From: Candidatus Saccharimonadales bacterium
GTDB lineage: Bacteria; Patescibacteriota; Saccharimonadia; Saccharimonadales; UBA4665
Length of the DNA: 7,021 nt
NCBI GenBank assembly: GCA_025450135.1
Contig: JANWHZ010000057.1
Span: forward strand, 1 to 7,021
Direction: 5' to 3'
The first letter of the stretch is position 1. Each line of letters starts with the position of its first letter. Under the pieces are notes generated by a model, which worked only from the letters and a program-made list of their open reading frames with translations, ran no database searches and was not told the DNA's origin. The position numbers were made by a program, and so were the translations under genes. Below, piece by piece: positions 4,514 to 7,021 of this stretch.

Positions 4514-7021
4514 CTAGCTACAACCTGTTGTTGAGCCACACGACGTGCAGACATAACAACTACCTGCCCGCTGTGTCTGGTTGCCACAGTTGTAGCACAA
4601 TGGAGCCGTGCTGTCTTTGCTGGCTTGCTTATCCGCAGGCCGCGCCACACTGGGTACGATCGATTCATTGGCTGCAACCACCACCACCGTTTCTAGAGCC
4701 TGCTCGCTCGCTTCGACCAGCCGACCCTCAACGGAACGGTCGTCTGTTAAAAGTGTCGTTTGAGCTTCTGGCATATCGTCCAACGAAGCCAACCCTAACT
4801 CAAGACGATCGTCGAACGAGAGATAGTCCAACGCCAGGCGCCGCATAATGTAGTCAGTAATTGAGCTAGCGGTACGGATATCCTCGTCGTCTGTGATGCC
4901 TGCAGGGGCAAAGCTGGTGCTCATCAGTGTTCGGACATAGCTTTTAACAGGCACGCCGTACTGCAGCCCGTGACTAACGGCAATTGCAAACGAGTCCATA
5001 AGACCTGACAACGTTGAGCCCTGTTTAGAAACACTGATGAAGAGTTCCCCCGGTGCGCCATCCTCGTATTCGCCGACCGTAAAGAAGCCCTTAAGATCAG
5101 CAAGATGGAATTTGTAGGTTTTACTGTTTCGGCGCTTAGGAAGTTGGCGTCTAACAGCACCCTTCACGATTATCTTATTCTCGAGAACCTCTGCGACCGT
5201 AGCAGTTACTGGTACGCTCACTGACGCAGTTGCCAGACCGTCCTTCGTACTGCCTTCCTTCTTAGCCATACTAAGCGGTTGTGCAACTTTGCAATTATCA
5301 CGATAAATGGCTACGGCTTTGAGCCCCATTTTCCAAGCGTCTATATGTAGCTGCTCAACGTCTTCAACCGTTGCACCTTCTGGCATATTTACTGTCTTGC
5401 TAATAGCTCCGGAGATGAATGGTTGTACGGCTGACATCATTTTGACATGCCCAAGATAGTGAATTGGGTTATCGCCCATGGAGCAAGAGAAAACTTTGGC
5501 GTGTTCTCGGGTAAGATGTGGCGCACCAGTTATAGTCTTTTCAACATCGATGTGATTCACTATATCGTCAATCTGCGCCTTACTGTAGCCAAGCGCGCTT
5601 AGCGCTCGCGGCACCGTCTGGTTCACGATACTCATCGTCCCACCGCCTACCAGCTTCTTGACTTTCACCAATCCCAAGTCAGGTTCAATACCTGTTGTGT
5701 CGCAGTCCATCATAAGACCAATCGTGCCCGTAGGAGCAAGTACACTGGCTTGAGAATTACGTACACCGAAGCGTTCACCAAGCTCAACAGCCTCATCCCA
5801 TGCGCTGGCCGCAGCACTCAGTAACTCTTCAGATACTAGACCTGCATCAATCTTCGAAACTTCTTCACGATGCATGCGGAGTACGCGGAGCATGCCGTCA
5901 CGATCCTTATCGAATCCTGCAAACGGCCCAACAACGCGTGACAACTTAGCACTTGTAGCATAAGCATGCCCGGTCATCAGCGCTGTTACCGCTGCAGCCT
6001 GAGCGCGACCTTCGTTTGAATCGTATGGCAGACCCTGCGCCATCAACATCGCTCCTAAGTTGGCATAGCCTAGGCCAAGCTCACGATACGCACGTGCATT
6101 CTTCGCAATCAGTTCGATTGGGTACTCTGAATAACCAACTAGTATCTCCTGTGCCGTAAGAATCAGCTCAACAGTCTTCTTGAACGCCTCAACGTCGAAT
6201 GTGTTGTCGTCTTTGAGGTACTTGAGCAGGTTGATACTAGCAAGGTTACATGCTGAATTATCGAGGTGCATATATTCGCTGCAAGGGTTACTGCCGTTAA
6301 TACGGCCAGCATTCGGTGCCGTATGCCAACGATTGATCGTCGTATCAAACTGCATACCTGGATCAGCACACTCCCAAGCAGCTTCGTTAATCTGTCTGAA
6401 AAGCTCACGAGCCTTGACCGTTTTATAGACTTTTTTAGTTTTGATACCGATTAGCTGCCAATCTTTATCATCAATCACTGCTTGCATAAACTCGTCGGTT
6501 ACGCGTACTGAATTGTTAGCATTTTGGTATTGCACAGAGAAGATATCTTTGCCATCAAGGGTCATGTCAAACCCTGCCTGCTCCAGCACACGAGCTTTGC
6601 GCTCTTCAATGGCCTTGCACCAAATGAACTCTTCGATATCAGGATGATTCGCGTTCATAATAACCATCTTAGCCGCACGACGTGTCTTGCCACCGCTCTT
6701 TATGGCACCAGCGACCGAATCAGCACCACGCATAAAGCTAAGAGGTCCTGAAGCCTTACCAGCACTTTTACCAAGTGGCTCAACTGAGGCACGAATCGTA
6801 CTAACGTTAATGCCAGAACCAGAACCGCCCTTAAAGATCATGCCCTCTTCACGGTACCACTCGAGAATGGACGGCATATCATCCTGCACGGCTAAGATAA
6901 AACACGCACTAGCCTGTTGAGAGCGTTCTGGGGCGCCTATATTGAACCAGACTGGTGAATTAAATGCAGCCCGCTGCGTAGCAAGCACGTACTTCAGTTC
7001 TTCGCGGAAATCCTCCGCTTC
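4514..7021 (-). CDS. nrdJ: Adenosylcobalamin-dependent (class II) ribonucleotide reductase, 5' end beyond the window
   Basis: Reduces ribonucleotides to deoxyribonucleotides for DNA synthesis, using a radical made from adenosylcobalamin. The frame is open to the window edge (…EAEDFREELKY before VLATQRAAFNSPVWFN), so the visible 835 residues lack the N-terminus, probably about 100 residues. Fragment positions: first redox cysteine in SACFIL (C40); the substrate-site NPCSE (245-249) with the thiyl-radical Cys 247 and Glu 249; the partner cysteine in DNSACNLASIN (C258); the PTGTIG phosphate loop (430-435); FISGAISKTVNMP (534-546) and GLKAVAIYRDNCK; a C-terminal domain with RRQLPKRRNSKTYKF and GELFISVSKQGS...GLMDSFAIAVSHGL; and a tail with six cysteines (CYNCG...CYVCTSCGSTTGC), the flexible redox/zinc-type tail typical of NrdJ. 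All key residues are present and there is no intein or frameshift. A hairpin terminator follows. Confidence 0.96.
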   Translation of the reverse strand, partial: EAEDFREELKYVLATQRAAFNSPVWFNIGAPERSQQASACFILAVQDDMPSILEWYREEGMIFKGGSGSGINVSTIRASVEPLGKSAGKASGPLSFMRGADSVAGAIKSGGKTRRAAKMVIMNANHPDIEEFIWCKAIEERKARVLEQAGFDMTLDGKDIFSVQYQNANNSVRVTDEFMQAVIDDKDWQLIGIKTKKVYKTVKARELFRQINEAAWECADPGMQFDTTINRWHTAPNAGRINGSNPCSEYMHLDNSACNLASINLLKYLKDDNTFDVEAFKKTVELILTAQEILVGYSEYPIELIAKNARAYRELGLGYANLGAMLMAQGLPYDSNEGRAQAAAVTALMTGHAYATSAKLSRVVGPFAGFDKDRDGMLRVLRMHREEVSKIDAGLVSEELLSAAASAWDEAVELGERFGVRNSQASVLAPTGTIGLMMDCDTTGIEPDLGLVKVKKLVGGGTMSIVNQTVPRALSALGYSKAQIDDIVNHIDVEKTITGAPHLTREHAKVFSCSMGDNPIHYLGHVKMMSAVQPFISGAISKTVNMPEGATVEDVEQLHIDAWKMGLKAVAIYRDNCKVAQPLSMAKKEGSTKDGLATASVSVPVTATVAEVLENKIIVKGAVRRQLPKRRNSKTYKFHLADLKGFFTVGEYEDGAPGELFISVSKQGSTLSGLMDSFAIAVSHGLQYGVPVKSYVRTLMSTSFAPAGITDDEDIRTASSITDYIMRRLALDYLSFDDRLELGLASLDDMPEAQTTLLTDDRSVEGRLVEASEQALETVVVVAANESIVPSVARPADKQASKDSTAPLCYNCGNQTQRAGSCYVCTSCGSTTGCS

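Noticed and set aside
4423..4677. Longer N-terminus for the thioredoxin-fold protein (open frame to 4677)
   Set aside because: The added 85 residues are the nrdJ tail read in another frame and pass through the terminator; the fold begins naturally at MKLVILY.
4483..4848. Plus-strand open frame of 121 codons across the nrdJ 3' end
   Set aside because: Antisense to the conserved cysteine-rich tail of NrdJ and starting inside its terminator hairpin; composition looks like a shadow frame.

Overview
The window reads as a piece of a small bacterial chromosome from the candidate phyla radiation (Patescibacteria), most likely a Saccharibacteria (TM7)-type organism. That assignment is inferred from protein style: an eukaryote-like (type 2) isoleucyl-tRNA synthetase with a modified HIGH motif, an adenosylcobalamin-dependent ribonucleotide reductase, a cysteine-free thioredoxin-fold protein, and a secreted protein opening with an NFQARL...PDGTYNVEFKLYN segment of a kind I associate with CPR surface proteins. 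No database search supports it. TGA is not needed as a sense codon in any gene, so the genetic code looks standard.

All recognisable genes lie on the minus strand. In order of transcription (from high to low coordinates): nrdJ, class II ribonucleotide reductase, cut at its 5' end by the window edge (4514-7021), followed by a strong hairpin (4462-4493); a 90-aa thioredoxin-fold protein without cysteines (4150-4422); a structured leader of roughly 230 nt that I read as an isoleucine T-box riboswitch with an ultrashort Stem I (3898-4091); ileS (988-3882); rplU for ribosomal protein bL21 (605-913), with its own good promoter between it and ileS; a hairpin after rplU (559-585); a non-coding stretch; and the first 105 codons of a secreted protein that leaves the window at base 1.

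The genes do not form one pathway: they cover DNA precursor synthesis, tRNA charging, the ribosome and the cell surface. What ties the window together is the compact regulation. Each complete gene has its own promoter-like -10 element. For two genes the -10 lies only 6-7 nt before the ATG, which predicts leaderless mRNAs, whereas ileS has a long folded leader. The T-box is the standout: a hairpin with AUC (Ile) in its terminal loop, a Stem III-like hairpin, and an antiterminator/antisequestor-type structure with an exact UGGUACC bulge between two 6-bp helices, directly upstream of an isoleucyl-tRNA synthetase gene.
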